A stretch of 64,000 nucleotides of DNA from assembly GCA_037576215.1 (NCBI GenBank), contig JBANDB010000017.1:1-64000 (forward strand), given 5' to 3'. This document shows, piece by piece, positions 43,843 to 55,599 of this stretch. The position numbers and the translations under genes were made by a program. The notes below the pieces were generated by a model. It was not told the origin of the DNA and ran no database searches. It worked only from the letters and a program-made list of their open reading frames with translations. Source of the DNA: Armillaria gallica (Eukaryota > Basidiomycota > Agaricomycetes > Agaricales > Physalacriaceae). The first letter of the stretch is position 1, and every line of letters begins with the position of its first letter.

Positions 43843-46800
43843 TCACATCACCACGCAGCACCATGCTTGAATTTCCGAGGCTGCTGGTTGAGGAGGCTGC
43901 TGTCGCCGAAGGTATTGTCGCCTTCGCGTGGCTTGTTGAGCTCTCTCGTTTTGGTTTCGATTGACTTGCTCTTTGTGCAAGCGACGAGTTCTCGGCCGTT
44001 CAGCCTCTTGCTGGCTCCTCCGCTGGGCCACTCGCTCCAATCTCTGCTGTTCCTGGTCAGCCTCTTCCCGCCTGCGCCGTTCCATGGCTTCTGCAGCAAT
44101 CCTATCCTGCTCCCTTCTATTTCGATCATACTGCTCTTGCGCTACCCGGAGAGCTCGTTCTTGCTCAGCCTGTTCCAGCTTGCGTCGTTCCATAGCTTCT
44201 GCAGCAATCCTATCCTGTTCCCTTCTATTTTGATCATACTGCTCTTGCGCTACCCGACGAGCTCGTTCTTGCTCAGCCTGTTCCAGCCTGCGTCGTTCCA
44301 TATCTTCTGCAGCAATCCTATCTTGCTCCCTTCTATTTTGATCATACTGCTCTTGCGCTACCCGGAGAGCTCGTTCTTGCTCAGCCACTTCCAGCCTGCG
44401 TCGTTCCATATATTCTGCAGCAATCCTATCTTGCTCCCTTCTATTTCGATCATACTGCTCTTGCGCTACCTGGAGAGCTCGTTCTTGCTCAGCCACTTCC
44501 AGCTTGCGTCGTTCCAAAGCTTCTGCAGCAATCCTATCCTGCTCCCTTCTGTTTTGATCATACTGCTCTTGCGCTACACGGCGGGCTTGTTCTCGGTCAG
44601 CCTCTTCCCGCCTGCGTCGTTCCATAGCTTCTGCACGATAAGCAGCAATTCTATCCTGTTCCCTTCTATTTTGATCATACTGCTCGTGTGCAACACGACG
44701 AGCTTCCACCTCATTAAGGAGCCGCACTTGTTCAAGGTAATCGATGTCTTGAAAAACATCCACATCTGGATCTGGGGGCGGCAGTACAGCAGCCTGAGGT
44801 TGGGCCGGTACCGGATCAGGCTCGTCAGCATAAATGCCTCCATGCACGGTACCCATGTGGTCATAGATGTTGTCGGCGCCGAAGACTCCCATGCAGCGCC
44901 AGCAAATATGAGCTCCGCATCTAGAGAAACTGGTCAGCTTCAATGAATAAGTAGAAGTACGGACAACGAACGGGCACGTCATATGATTGCATCCTTCCGC
45001 TTTCTCTAGGAGGCGTGAGCAGGTCGGGCATTTCTTGATACCACGTTGCTGCGAAAGCCATATGTCTCTCATTCGTTCCTGCTCCGCAGGGTTATTGTGA
45101 ATTCGAGCATCTTCACAGCTCATTCTTTCATGTGAATCCTCGCCACATGAAGAACATATCTCGGAGAAGCAAGATGGACATCGTAAAACAGACACTGCTT
45201 CCGACTTGCGGTATATCTGCGTACAATCTGGTGTCTTGCAGTACCTGAACTCCTGCGGACGTTTGTCAATATGCATCATGAAAACAGTTTCTAGAAGGTG
45301 GTTAAAGACGGTCTCTGGAAGGAACTTTTGAATGACGGGAATGGAGATGGGTGTTCCGCACTTTGATTCGTTCCCCATGCATGCAAGTGGAAAATTCCCG
45401 GTTTCGGCAGCAGAGGTGAGGAAGTGGCGAATACATCCTGTGCAATATATATGCTCACACACCAATTGAAACGGTGTCGAGACATCATCGTAACATATTG
45501 GACATGTATGGGTTCCGGGGGCGAGGTTCACATTGACGGACTTGTGGGATTCGGTGATATGGTTGTTAAGATGGAGTCGGACCTCCTCGCCTCCCCTTAC
45601 CGTGATGACCGCAGAACGAATATCCAGCACCACGCTGTCCTCACCGAAAACTTCTCTCATCGCTGCAAGGCCGGTCCGGACAAAGTATCCCACCGAGGGG
45701 CGTGGTAAGGTTACGGTAAATTCCAGAGACGCAAGACGATCCAACTCTTCCATCACAACTGCTTTGGCCTTTTCCACCGCTTTCGGCTCCCCATAAAGCT
45801 TGAGCGTCCGCTTCTGGGAATCCGAGCGTAAAAATGCGCGCGCCTCAGTAATCTTTTGCATTAGATGGGCTTGAGGATAAGTTAGATGGTCGTGCCAGCC
45901 GTCGATCTTTTCACCAGCAGTTAAACTTTCGACGCGGACCTTGAGTGCACCAAGGGCGGCCTTGACCGTCCCCGACACTTGGATACGGCAGTCCCCACTG
46001 TTGAGTTCACGAATAATGATGTTACATGCTTTACGATCTTTGATGTTCCCTTGGAGCTCTTTCCAAAGGTTTTCTTGAGCCCGATACTGTCCGGATGGTA
46101 TGATAATGGTGTAAAGCGCTTGAGGGGCAATTCGGAGCCAAAACACGGAGTTACAGATGTAGCTGAAACGTCGGTCGAGGAGAGCATCATGAACCTTCTT
46201 TGCATCATCCCACGTATTGAAACGGGTACGAATTGAAAGAATTCCAGCTTCGTTATCACCTCGGGAGGTAACATTGAAAGACTGCATTTCGATGCCCTCT
46301 ATCCGATTGATATGCAGCTGTAGAGAGCGAATTGCTGAATCTATATCGAAGCTAAGAGGTTTGAGGGGGCGAATTGAGTGGGACTGGGCGAAGTCAGTCA
46401 CAATGGCAGGAAGGACAACATCAGGCAGGTTGCTAATCTTGATGGTGTTTGGTCGGAAGCTGGGTACGACACGCCCGGGGGGGAGTTGGTTCATTTCCAC
46501 CTTCACCCGCCGTCCGGCACATATACGGCCATTGAGTTCCCTCACTTTAGTGCGACAGAAGGCTATGTCGGGATATTCAACGACGTAACGGACGGACGGG
46601 GCGCGGCACGAGATCGTCAACGTGTTTTCATCCCTTGGTGTCAGGGCATCCATGGCACCAGGTGCATTAAACACCCCAACTTCAAACTCCAGTCTCTCGT
46701 CTCTGAATTCGAGGCCTTCAAGCCCAATCGCCAATGACTGTGCAACATTAGCATTCGTGACAATGTCCGCCTCTTGCTTCCCATTTTTCCCGGGCATCTC

Positions 46801-48305
46801 TTTGACAGATACAACATGGAACTCGAACGTGTTAAGGCCCTGCTGAGTGAATAAGGCTGCGATCTCGTTTTCACGTGCATCACAGGGGATATTCTTGACA
46901 CGGATTCTGCACGATTCGAAGCCTGTGATAGTGTTCTCGATAGCGAGGCCCGAGCTGAACGTGACAATAGAACCAGCGAGGACGACACGCTGCATAGTGA
47001 CCTGTGCATCAGCTAAACGACGCTGCTGGTCAACGCGTCGTTGTTCCTCCTCTTGCTGACGTCGTTGTTCCTCTTGCCGACGTCGTTCTTCTTCTCTCCT
47101 CCGTCGAGCCTCTTCCCGCTGTTGTCTTGCTTCATCCTCCCCTCTTTGACGTTGCTCTTCCTCCTTTTTGCGCTGTTCTTCTTTCCTTTTACGTTGCTCC
47201 TCCTCTAGGTGACGTCGTGCTTCTTCAACTCTCCTCCGTCGAGCCTCTTCCTCCTCCTCTCTTTGACGTTGCTCTTCCTCCCTTTTGCGTTGTTCTTCTT
47301 TCCCTTTACGTTGCTCCTCCTCTAGGTGACGTCGTGCTTCCTCAACCCTTCTTCGTCGAGCCTCTTCCTCCTCCTCTCTTTGACGTTGCTCTTCTTCTCT
47401 CTGTTTTCGCGCTTCGTCTAAGCGTTGCTTTGCATCTTCCCTCCGTTGGCACTCCGTTTCCTCCCAACGTCTGGCCTCCTCCTGTCGCTGACGCTCCTCT
47501 TCTTCCCTCTGTTCCTCAGCTTCGCGAGCCAATCTCGGGAGATCCATTACAAACTCTTCCTCCTGCCTCCTTTCCAACTCCAGCTCCAGTTTGATTCTCT
47601 CAGTCTCCATACGCCGTCCTTCAGCTTCTTGCACCTGTAAGTATGACTTAGCGATTGCGAGCCCAACATAATTATTTACATACTTCAGGATCATGAGCAT
47701 GCGAGCATTTCTCCCCTTTGGCGCAAGATCCGCTCTTCCACGAATAGCATGGCAGTTCACCTTTCTTTACACGACGAGAACTTGACCCTTGCTCTCCACT
47801 TCTTTCCTTCTGCTGCCGCTCCAGGCAAGCTGAAGCGCCTGATGGTGGAACTTCTACCCCGTTGACCTTGATAATTGAGTTAATTGATGTCGCGATCCAC
47901 CTTGGAAAGGAGAAGATACGTACTAACTCGATATCTGAGTCGTGGGCGAAATTGCGCTGCTCTCCTTGTTCACAGCTTCCTCTCTGCAACACAGAACACG
48001 ATACTGTGTCCTTGGAATTGCAATCTTCTGGTGATTGCAGTGAGCTGAGATTAGATTGAACATCGATGTTGTGAATGATACACTGATTGTTGCTATCGTT
48101 CCGTTTCTTCCCTTTGTTTTTGACACTATTATGAGCTGTGTGTGGCGTCCCCTGCCACGAAGACCTTTGTAAGTGGAAGGCGATGTGAAAGCACGTCAGT
48201 GAAGCTTACAGAAGCCCCATCAATATGCTGGTATCTACAGCCAGCCCCATTCTTGCATTTTCCTCTGAGAAAATTGCGGCATACCGTAGAGTTTGTGGCA
48301 GACAT
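43843..48305 (-). CDS. CCCH zinc finger / coiled-coil / RBR-type E3 ubiquitin ligase, copy A
   Basis: Probably a RING-between-RING ubiquitin ligase that binds RNA. Order from the N-terminus: a CCCH finger (VCRNFLRGKCKNGAGCRYQH, exon 48210-48305); a degenerate finger near 47970; a third finger CYSWKSGSCAKGEKCSHAH near 47700-47750; a very long Glu/Arg-rich coiled coil (about 47080-47600); and RRM/KH-like modules (about 45520-47000). RING1 starts CPICYDD (about 45500), followed by the in-between domain. RING2 has a 51-bp intron; its KCPTCSRLLEKAEGCNHMTC includes the expected catalytic Cys (44989-44991). A second coiled coil follows, built of 36-residue repeats (44020-44700). The main exon is open for more than 1250 codons. 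The first intron's acceptor AG is mutated (GG at 48164-48165, AG in copy B), which would shift the frame. The protein may therefore start further in or lack its first finger. Confidence 0.85.
44020..44700 (-). repeat. 108-bp in-frame tandem repeat (36 residues) in RBR copy A
   Basis: Unit RVAQEQYDQNRREQDRIAAE plus the following MERR-Leu/Arg-rich half, repeated six to seven times. The CATACTGCTCTTGCGCTAC word recurs every 108 bases (about 44127, 44235, 44343, 44451, 44559). Copy B of the gene has about three units (56430-56640). Confidence 0.9.
47150..47400 (-). repeat. About 117-bp in-frame repeat in the N-terminal coiled coil of RBR copy A
   Basis: Two tandem units encode REEEQRQREEEEEARRRRVE followed by EARRHLEEEQRK-type sequence. 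Copy B has no second unit and a much shorter coiled coil. Confidence 0.8.
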
Positions 48306-49137
48306 GAGGGCGCTAGAGCGATCTATTTTGAGGTACTCATACGGACACGCATCAAAGAAGCTCACACTTCCCCCGGAATCGACGTGTTGGAATGAGGAGC
48401 ACTGGACCTAGAACCTGCACGGAACGACTAGCTATTGGCCGTAAATTCTAGTCATTGTCGCGCCTTTGGGACATATGTATCATCGTTGCAGGAAGGAAGT
48501 ATTCCTAAAGAAAAGATTTGCCAGGCTCGGCCGGGAAACGGGCCGGGCGCCTTTTCATTTTGATGCAATTGGCCAATTGGCCGACTGCGATGCTCAACGC
48601 TGGCTCGTTGCAGTGTTGCACCGTGACACAGGCTGCTCTTACTTCTCAACTCTCCACCCAAAGAGCCGCCGGACCTTTGTCTTGTTACGATGAGTGATTT
48701 ATAGAAACGTACCTGGCAAACAACGGTGCTAGTAGACTTGTCGCGCACAGAATGGTCAAACGAAGCCAATAATTCGAACTAGTGGCAAACTAGCAGAGGC
48801 CTCGAATCCTTGCTGATACTCTTTTGCATGTAGAATCTTGATTTCTCAAAGCGCCTTGAGGTCTTCAGGTGCCGTCAACACCAGAACTCGCGTAGAATCC
48901 GACCGCGATTATTAGAAGTTTGGAAGACCTTTTCAGCAGAGTCGGACACATCCTACATCGTGCGTGAAGCATAGATTTGCTTGGGTAATAGTCAGATTCT
49001 ATTACGAACTCCAGGAAAGATAAGATGTATCACTGACAGTGCATAAGAGTCTAATACATGTAATAGAATTCAATGATATACAGACGAAAGGAGTGCAAAC
49101 CTCAACGATCCCAGATCGAGGCGATCAGAAAATTCAA
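48306..49137. other. Upstream region of RBR copy A
   Basis: Duplicated in block B (about 59758-60317). It presumably holds the RBR promoter. No TATA box is evident and no gene is seen. Confidence 0.55.
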
Positions 49138-50423
49138 TCAGGCTTTTTCTGTCGTCCGATGAGATATTGACATTGAAGGCCCGAATTCTCTCGAAATCAA
49201 GATGCTGGAAGATTTTCTAGGCGGGAGAACGGGACGTAGCTTGGTGATCTGGGAATGGGAAAAACTGTGGCTATCCGGAAATCCAGGGAACACATCCAGC
49301 GTGAATGGAAAGACCTTGTACGGTCCAGGGTGCTTAAAGGTCGAGGGTGGCACCACAGGTGATCCTGATCCAAAAGGGACTACAATCGGAGGTCCATCGT
49401 CACAAGACACAACGACGACTGCGAACGGGTCAGAGGCCTCGTAGGTATTGGGCCTGATGGCTATGGCTACGACAAGATCTGCCTTGTGCTTGGTGCCCGA
49501 TCGGCTCCATACCTCTACCTCCTCGAGTAGCGCAGGCCAAGATTCGTTTCGGTATGCAACCTCGATGATGATGCCAGGCAAGGATGCCGAGTCAGAAGCA
49601 AAAGTAGAAGACGTTTCCGATCCCGAGACTTAAGCGGTATTTTGAGTTGGCCTATGTAAAGACAAAGTAGGAGATATGGTGATTGAACCATCTGGCTCCT
49701 TCATCATCTTGCGATGATCTTCGCATGGATGAATAATCACTACAGAGGCTGGTGCGTTTTTACTAGCCTAAAACGGGACCTTAAACGGTTTCAATTTCAG
49801 CGTCAGTTTTTACGGCCTTGTTTTGCTCGCCGTAAAACGAAAAGGTACCTTAAGTCCTTTGTTCTATAGGGAGACAAATTTTTCATACCGTTTTACTGAT
49901 GGCGTTTTCAGGACCGAGAAAGGCATTACTAAATCAAAACCATTTAAGGCTTCGTTTTTTACCAGCTAAAATGCGCTGGCCTCGGCTGTGAATACCGTGT
50001 AGGGGCGATGCACCCTAAGAAAGATGGAATAAGTAAGCGACTGAAAGCCGATTTATGGAGTAACACGCACCGTTGTGATGATGGACTCAAAGACGTCCAC
50101 TGTCTCCTTTATATCACCAAAGTACTTTGCCATCACATCAACGAACCTTCGTCTCAGGATGCTCAAAATCATCACCATGAGCCTGCCAGCCATAACTGGT
50201 GAACAAGAGAGGGGTCCCCGTATATGTGCACATATCCCTTCGCAAGGGCATAAGAAATTGGGTATCTGCCTTTACGTCTGTCGCTCCAAGCTTCGAACAC
50301 AGACTGTCTGATGGGCTGGGGAACCTTCCAGGGGCCTTCTCCTTCGACCTTTTGATAGCGCTCGATGGTCTGCTGAAATGCAGACGAGAATTGATTGACT
50401 TCGCCCAGTAGTGGAGCTCCCAT
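49138..50423 (-). pseudogene. Unknown gene next to RBR copy A, broken
   Basis: Paralogue of the gene at 60318-61542. Readable pieces are GEVNQFSSAFQQTIERYQKV (about 50390) and KVPQPIRQSVFEAWSDRRKG. The C-terminal part is MMKEPDGSITISPTLSLHRP, PGIIIEVAYRNESWPALLEE and VVPFGSGSPVV. Lesions relative to copy B are a MITE-like insertion (49742-50000) inside the exon coding for IHPCEDHRK, CAA to TAA at 49630-49632, and a one-base deletion near 49215 that shifts the frame before the C-terminus. The 5' part is also replaced beyond about 50410 by unrelated repeat DNA. It cannot make the full product. Confidence 0.75.
49742..50000. mobile_element. MITE-like insertion of about 255 bp, absent from block B
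   Basis: Copy B runs straight through at about 60990. Ends show an imperfect inverted repeat (GAGGCTGGTGCGTTTT at 49745; reverse complement of the right side GAGGCCAGCGCATTTT). The interior repeats CGTTTTA/TAAAACG words. No clear target duplication could be defined, and about 18 bases beyond the right repeat also belong to the insertion. Confidence 0.65.
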
Positions 50424-50689
50424 CCAGGCGTGTTTGGCTCATCGCACTCTCCTACGACACCAGCTGCTCGAAAGTGGATTGGTAGTAGGCTTGGATGCTC
50501 TTGCGAACCATTCTGAGGAGGGGAGAACATAGCCTTTTGGACGTCTAGAGAATGTTTCCTGACATGGCGGTTTCGAGTCGAAGAAGGCCCGTCGACGGTT
50601 CCACTCCCACGGTCATCTATCTCTCCATCGCAGGACATGCTCGAGCCTATCCCAGCCGTGAAGCTAAGAGCAATCGCTTTGGTATAGGA

Positions 50690-50785
50690 CAGCACGAGTG
50701 TGTTGTGGCATAATGGATAATCGGGTTGGCCGAGCTGGACATGGGTCGGGCGCGGTTTGAGGTAGACGAAGAGATCCTTTGACAT
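50690..50785 (-). pseudogene. 'MSK' repeat-family gene, N-terminal fragment
   Basis: Starts at 50785 with MSKDLFVYLKPRPTHVQLG and then diverges from the family within about 20 codons, running on into other sequence to about 50430. Only the 5' end of the family gene is present. Confidence 0.55.
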
Positions 50786-50839
50786 TGTGATGGTGCGAAT
50801 TGGAGTGAGTTGGGGTCCGTGCGCGTGAATTATCAAATC

Positions 50840-52252
50840 GTAGAGTTTACACGCATCCCAGTTGTATGCATGCCTATCTGCGAATGATGCCCTTTATTAG
50901 CATCACTTCAATACCTGATGCAGCTCAACGAACCTAGCCACTCGTTGCTCGTTGGCGATGGTAAATCCCGATTTCTACTGCAGTTCAAAATGAAAAGGCG
51001 AGTCGGCGTATTATGCTTAAGGCGGGAGACTGGAGGATGTGAAGTTGGGCGGTGCTGACTCTGGTGTGAAGCCGTGACTGGAATGAAAACGGTTTGTAAA
51101 GGTTTGAGGTAGAATTCGATTTGTGCTTGACGATGGAATTATGTACCATATTTGCATCCCAAGTCGGCCTCTTTCTCTTTTCGTTGTCTTTTCGCCGTTA
51201 CACTGGCTGGATACTTGAATCAAGTTTCGTTCTAGCTTTACATCGGAACCCTTTGTCTAGTGTAATGGTTTACGGTGATCCGATGATACAGGCCTCAGTA
51301 GCAGTGCACAACACGAGCCACAATGACTATTTAATTGTCATGGCCGACTGAAGACCAACCTATCTTGATCCATCTCTGCATATCTGACGGTCAGCACTGC
51401 CTGCTTTCTAGTATCGTATCTTGAAATGTCTGACAGAATGAACACAGGATCTTCACGGCGCTCACGATTGTGCCTCGGTATTCCCAATACAGATTCTGGA
51501 TATTCCAACAGCAATAGATTCCACAGTGAAAACCTGCCTGGCTGACACCGTGTCCTAGGTTCTAATTGTTTGTGATTACCTTACGCTCACGTTGATGCTA
51601 AGTGCCGATTTCCTAGTCATTTGGTACCTTTCCTCTCCGAGTTCTGATTTTGCGGTCGTCTGCAGCTAATCCCTTCGCTCTTCTAATCCTCATCTACCTA
51701 CCCGTCTTCGTGCCTACCAATGACCACTGCGAACCTGACGACCAATGGAAGCCCAGCTTAAGGAGAAGCTCTCCGTCACCTTCAAGGGTGCTGCCCCAAG
51801 TCAAGCAGAAGCTCGAGTATGACCTTGCTAGCCTCGGTGGGGATACTATTGACCCTGCGCAGAGGAAGAAGTTGATGGACGAGTACCAGGCAAGCGAACG
51901 CTGGATCTAGGGCTATGCAAACCTGAGTTTCGAAACTGAAGTCCGGACGGATTGAAGAGCAGTGACGATGAGTACCGATCGAATGGTGAGAAGACCTGGA
52001 GAGCGAGTAGATGGCGATTATGAGCGGCATTCGCGAACAAATAACTGGCACTGCCGGGGAAGATAATGCGAATCCTAAAGGACAGTTGACATGCCTGTAA
52101 CCTTTTCCTGATTCACAGCAACAGATAACTGTTACTACGCCTGTGCCTCTGCCTACCTCTGCCGCTCCTCGCCCTTCGCCTATACCTATACCAACTGCTC
52201 AGAGCTCTATCGACTCTGGCAGGAGCACCCGTCAACTCAGTACGTATATCGA
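50840..52252. other. Intergenic stretch with weak coding signals
   Basis: Short frames such as 51650-51910 (ending QKLEYDLASLGGDTIDPAQR and on) could be remnants of the 5' part of the following pseudogene. No domain could be assigned. Confidence 0.4.
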
Positions 52253-52999
52253 CACTTCCTGAACGTGCGAGGTCTCCCGGTGTCCGTTCGGCGCTATCAC
52301 GTACATTTAGGCCGTCTGCCCCCATTCCGAAGACTCGGAAACTGCTCAGCAATGCAGACAGAAAGTCAGCGTTGTCGTACGTATCTAAGGTGTATGCAAC
52401 CTTTCCACCGAAACACGCAACCGTCGAGCACATAGTCCAACCGCAAAACGGTACCCTTGAATCTACAGAAGACTGGCTCAAGGACGAGATAGAGTTCGAA
52501 GAATATCTTCCGTCTGGGGATAGGACACTACGACAAGAAGACGCTCGTGTCGATGCTTTCCTTTCGCTCCACTTCATGATGATTAACTTCGCAGTGTTTA
52601 GAGACGAATGGACGCCAGCCAAATTCACAAAACCTGCTATGCAAATTTATTTTAACGCATGTAGGCGCATTTCGCCTGAAACATATGCGTACTTTCTCCC
52701 GAGGCTGTCAGAATTTTGACTCATCGTCGTACTAGGGGAGAGGAAGAAGTTTTGCCTATGGGTTGGACGAAGCATATGTATTCAGATGGAAAGTCACATT
52801 TTTATCATGATCACGATGTGTGTCTTCCCAATTCAATTGTGGAATTGAATCTGAGAATTCTTATAGAAAATAACCACCGAAGAGTGGTTATATGACAGAG
52901 ACATTGCCCAGAAGCTAGCTAGATACATCAGCATACTCCAATACACCATTTTGAAAAGGTCTGAATCCTTCGGTCACGTCAAGGACTGTCGCCAGTAGC
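52253..52999 (+). pseudogene. WW-type domain protein, frameshifted
   Basis: A frame from about 52253 to 52719 encodes a mixed helical region (SKVYATFPPKHATVEHIVQP and on). After frame changes near 52717-52735 comes EEEVLPMGWTKHMYSDGKSH plus FYHDHD (about 52740-52818). A putative intron follows, then ITTEEWLYDRDIAQKLARYI (about 52871). The GW...Y-F-YH...VT spacing resembles the WW-like module found near the C-terminus of many basidiomycete proteins of unknown role. At least two frameshifts are needed, so I treat it as a pseudogene. Partner and function are unknown. Confidence 0.55.
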
Positions 53000-53400
53000 A
53001 TAGCTACTATCCTCATCAGTCTTTTACTCATCAGCCACCATACCGCCTTGAAGCACGTCGACATTGGGGCTATGGTGCGCTCGATCTCTTTGTACTTTAA
53101 CGACGATCTCACGGCCTCACAAACGTACTCCTTGCGCGGTATATTCACGCTCCCGAGACCGAGCACGAGGAGATACCTCGACACCTCTCGAATTTCCTTA
53201 GCCTGCAGAGAGCGCTTGTGACATTATACGTAGACGTATCTCGGTAGTGACCGGATAGCGGTGAGGCGCCAGGCGTTCCGAAAGTCACTCGGCGGGGGTG
53301 GCCTGGCGATGGGGGACAGAGGGCGTCATTCACAGAGACTCGAGAGGAATGAAAGCGAACAAAAGTGCCCAGTTGAACTTTAGGAAATATGATTAACAAG
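52915..53400 (-). pseudogene. 'MSK' repeat-family gene, C-terminal fragment
   Basis: Contains the family's second half: RDTSTYNVTSALCRLRKFER (about 53240) followed by YLLVLGLGSVNIPRKEYVCE (about 53175). The N-terminal MSK exon is missing. It overlaps the 3' end of the WW-type pseudogene on the other strand. Confidence 0.55.
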
Positions 53401-53468
53401 TACTACGAAGAAACATCTGATTTCTCTTCCTAAAACCGTTTGCGAACTCGACAAGGCTTCTGCCCCAT

Positions 53469-53787
53469 TTAATTGGGGACGCAGATCAGGTTTCCACACG
53501 CGTTGGTCTCACAGACTAATAGAAACAGTTAAGTACAGTATATGGATGAAAGAAACGATTACTTACCGCCTTGAGACTGCTGGAAGGCGCAGGAGTGTCC
53601 CACACCGTAGTTATTAGAACCGTTGCACGCATCGACTAGGACAGTCAAAGTGAGTATGAATCTCGGGCATGTAATCATAATTCCTACCAGCGTTGTCTGC
53701 AATGAGTGCAGCAGCATTGACTTGTCCCGCGGACAAGAACACGGCCGTCAAGGTGAACATGGCAATGGAGGCGACTTTGAACATCAT
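53469..53787 (-). CDS. Small secreted cysteine-rich protein 2
   Basis: Three exons (53787-53688, 53635-53567, 53515-53469), consistent phase, 71 residues. The signal peptide is MMFKVASIAMFTLTAVFLSA followed by GQVNA. The mature part is short: VDACNGSNNYGVGHSCAFQQ, then a Cys-rich end, CETNACGNLICVPN. Five cysteines are shared in position with protein 1 at 54942-55250, and both genes have introns at identical positions and phases. A TATA box lies about 100 bp upstream. Such proteins are common effector or antimicrobial candidates in mushrooms, but nothing here shows the activity. Confidence 0.82.
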
Positions 53788-53886
53788 TTTCGAACGAGGA
53801 TGAGCAAGATTGTAGCGGTTCACTGTGAGCAGTAAAGTCTGTGTGGACGAGGTTGTTGGATAGAAGAAAGATCACTTAGGCAAGGT

Positions 53887-53892
53887 TTTATA
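53887..53892 (-). promoter_or_regulatory. TATA box of small secreted protein 2
   Basis: CTATAAAAC on the minus strand, about 100 bp upstream of the ATG at 53787. Confidence 0.55.
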
Positions 53893-54852
53893 GGCAGACA
53901 ACGCCAATTCCAGAACCATTCTTGCGTTCGTAAAACTTTTGTGAGTTTCAGTAGGTGGAGCTCTGACAACGAACAAATCTGTTCCAGAGAGGTTTCAAGG
54001 AGAAACGTTGTTCACAGGACATGACCAAATGGACATGACTTGTATGGGTTGCGATGAGACGAGTAAATGCCACATCCTAGACTCCCAAAGAAGCCAACAT
54101 AATTCAATGTCGGAGTCATAGCAATGCGCAAGGCCTGATCTCTTATTGTCTATTTGGAATTTTAGACAGATGCTAGTCAACAATCTGCTAGGAGAAATCA
54201 GCGCTGGAAGGACTAGCTGCATCGAAGCGGACAGCACTTGAAGATGTTAAGCTGTTGCGACCTTGCGACGCACAGGTTACCGTCGGATACCGGAAGCTAT
54301 TTTTGATGATACTTACCAGTTGCTCGTTATAGCAACTTTAGTTACTTCGAAAGGATATGGCGTGGCTTGCTGCAGCAGCAAACATGTTGATTCCAATATT
54401 AACTAGCTTCAATGAACAATGACTAACGAAACCACGATAAAGATTGGTCCTGCTTACCGGGTTGGAGTTTAAACTTTTCTCGAAGTCCGTAGTCACCTGC
54501 TACGGCATTCCTACCCAGAAGTGGCCATCGTTCCGTAATTCCTGAAACAAGATGTCAAAAGCTGGTTCTGGGACTCCAACATGCCTGGCCCGTTTCGATG
54601 TGCTCAACAAATGGTGGTTACACACACTCTGATAGTTTCAACAAATTCACTTCGAAAGTCTGCGCACCATGCGCTCAGTGCGGCGCCACAAATCTGATAT
54701 TGAGACTAATTTCACCTCACCGTCGGGTCAATTCCCGCCCATCGGGCCAGGGAACTGAGATGTTTCGGGGTGTATGTCATTCTTGAAACATACATGCAAG
54801 GACTCCGGTCTTTCGTATTGGGACTTGTAAAGCATCGGCTGCACAACTCGCC
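53893..54852. other. Intergenic DNA between the two small secreted protein genes
   Basis: About 960 bp between two divergently transcribed paralogues. No gene or repeat was recognised. It probably holds both upstream regulatory regions. Confidence 0.5.
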
Positions 54853-54858
54853 TATAAA
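54853..54858 (+). promoter_or_regulatory. TATA box of small secreted protein 1
   Basis: CCTATAAAAGCC, about 85 bp before the ATG at 54942, mirroring the box of the divergent paralogue. Confidence 0.6.
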
Positions 54859-54941
54859 AGCCAGTCAATTTCGAGCATACCATCCAACAACCATACTCGC
54901 ACAGTTATAACCACCGCCGAGCATACCATCCACATACAAAA

Positions 54942-55250
54942 ATGATGTTCCAAATCAAGTTGACCGCTATGGCATTGGCCGCCGTGTTCCTCTTCGCAGG
55001 ACAGGCAAACGCCATCGCAGCTAACCCTGGTATCCATCGAATTCCTTCGTGACTATGACCGTCTTCGCTGACCGTGCTGTTTTCAGTCGACGCGTGCAAC
55101 GGTTCGAACCATTACTCTGTCGGACACTCTTGTGCCTTCCAGGACTCTCAAGGCAGTAAGTGCACACTTCGAATACGTACATTCTGAGCTAATGGTTTCT
55201 CAGCCTGCCAAAACAACAATTGCGGCGTGCTCGTTTGTGTCCCCAACTGA
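54942..55250 (+). CDS. Small secreted cysteine-rich protein 1
   Basis: Three exons (54942-55029, 55087-55155, 55204-55250), phases 1 and 1, 67 residues. The signal peptide is MMFQIKLTAMALAAVFLFAG. The mature chain begins after QANA and includes VDACNGSNHYSVGHSCAFQD and a C-terminal TCQNNNCGVLVCVPN. Five Cys align with protein 2, so one may stay free or form a dimer. The second and third exons are the same length in the two genes (69 and 47 bp). The role is unknown; size and signal peptide suggest an extracellular peptide. Confidence 0.85.
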
Positions 55251-55599
55251 CGAGGAAATGTCACTGAACATGACTAAGAGCTGAATAGTCTCTACCATAG
55301 CTTGTTTGCGTAGTTGTCGCAAATTCCATGCATGTTCTTTAGATTGCTTTAAAACTGTCGTGATGCCGGATTTTTCGATGGCAGTGCTGCGCTTTTTCTA
55401 AGCTGATCATGATGGTTGCAGTTGAAGACAATAGGGCCATAAGCATTACCATGATACGAGTAAGGCGCTGTAAATTACGCAGGAAAATACTCATTAGCAT
55501 TGAGTCCTTATACAGGTAGACGCTTACTGTGTGGGTCACTGGACGTGTTGGGTGAACACGCGATCATAAACTTGAGATATCCGGTCCCCGGACCGTATT

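Noticed and set aside
44020..44700. Regularly spaced repeats suggestive of a CRISPR-like array
   Set aside because: The 108-bp units are adjacent without unique spacers and are in frame with a coiled-coil protein. The genome is eukaryotic.
43789..44946. Plus-strand open frame of 385 codons with repeated leucine-rich units
   Set aside because: It lies antisense to the C-terminal coiled-coil repeats of RBR copy A. The repeats simply lack stops on the opposite strand.
47004..47594. Plus-strand open frame of 196 codons rich in Val, Leu and Pro
   Set aside because: Antisense to the Glu/Arg-rich coiled coil of RBR copy A; an artefact of composition.
52113..52628. Minus-strand frame of 171 codons
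   Set aside because: Overlaps the better-supported plus-strand WW-type reading frame and has no recognisable domain.
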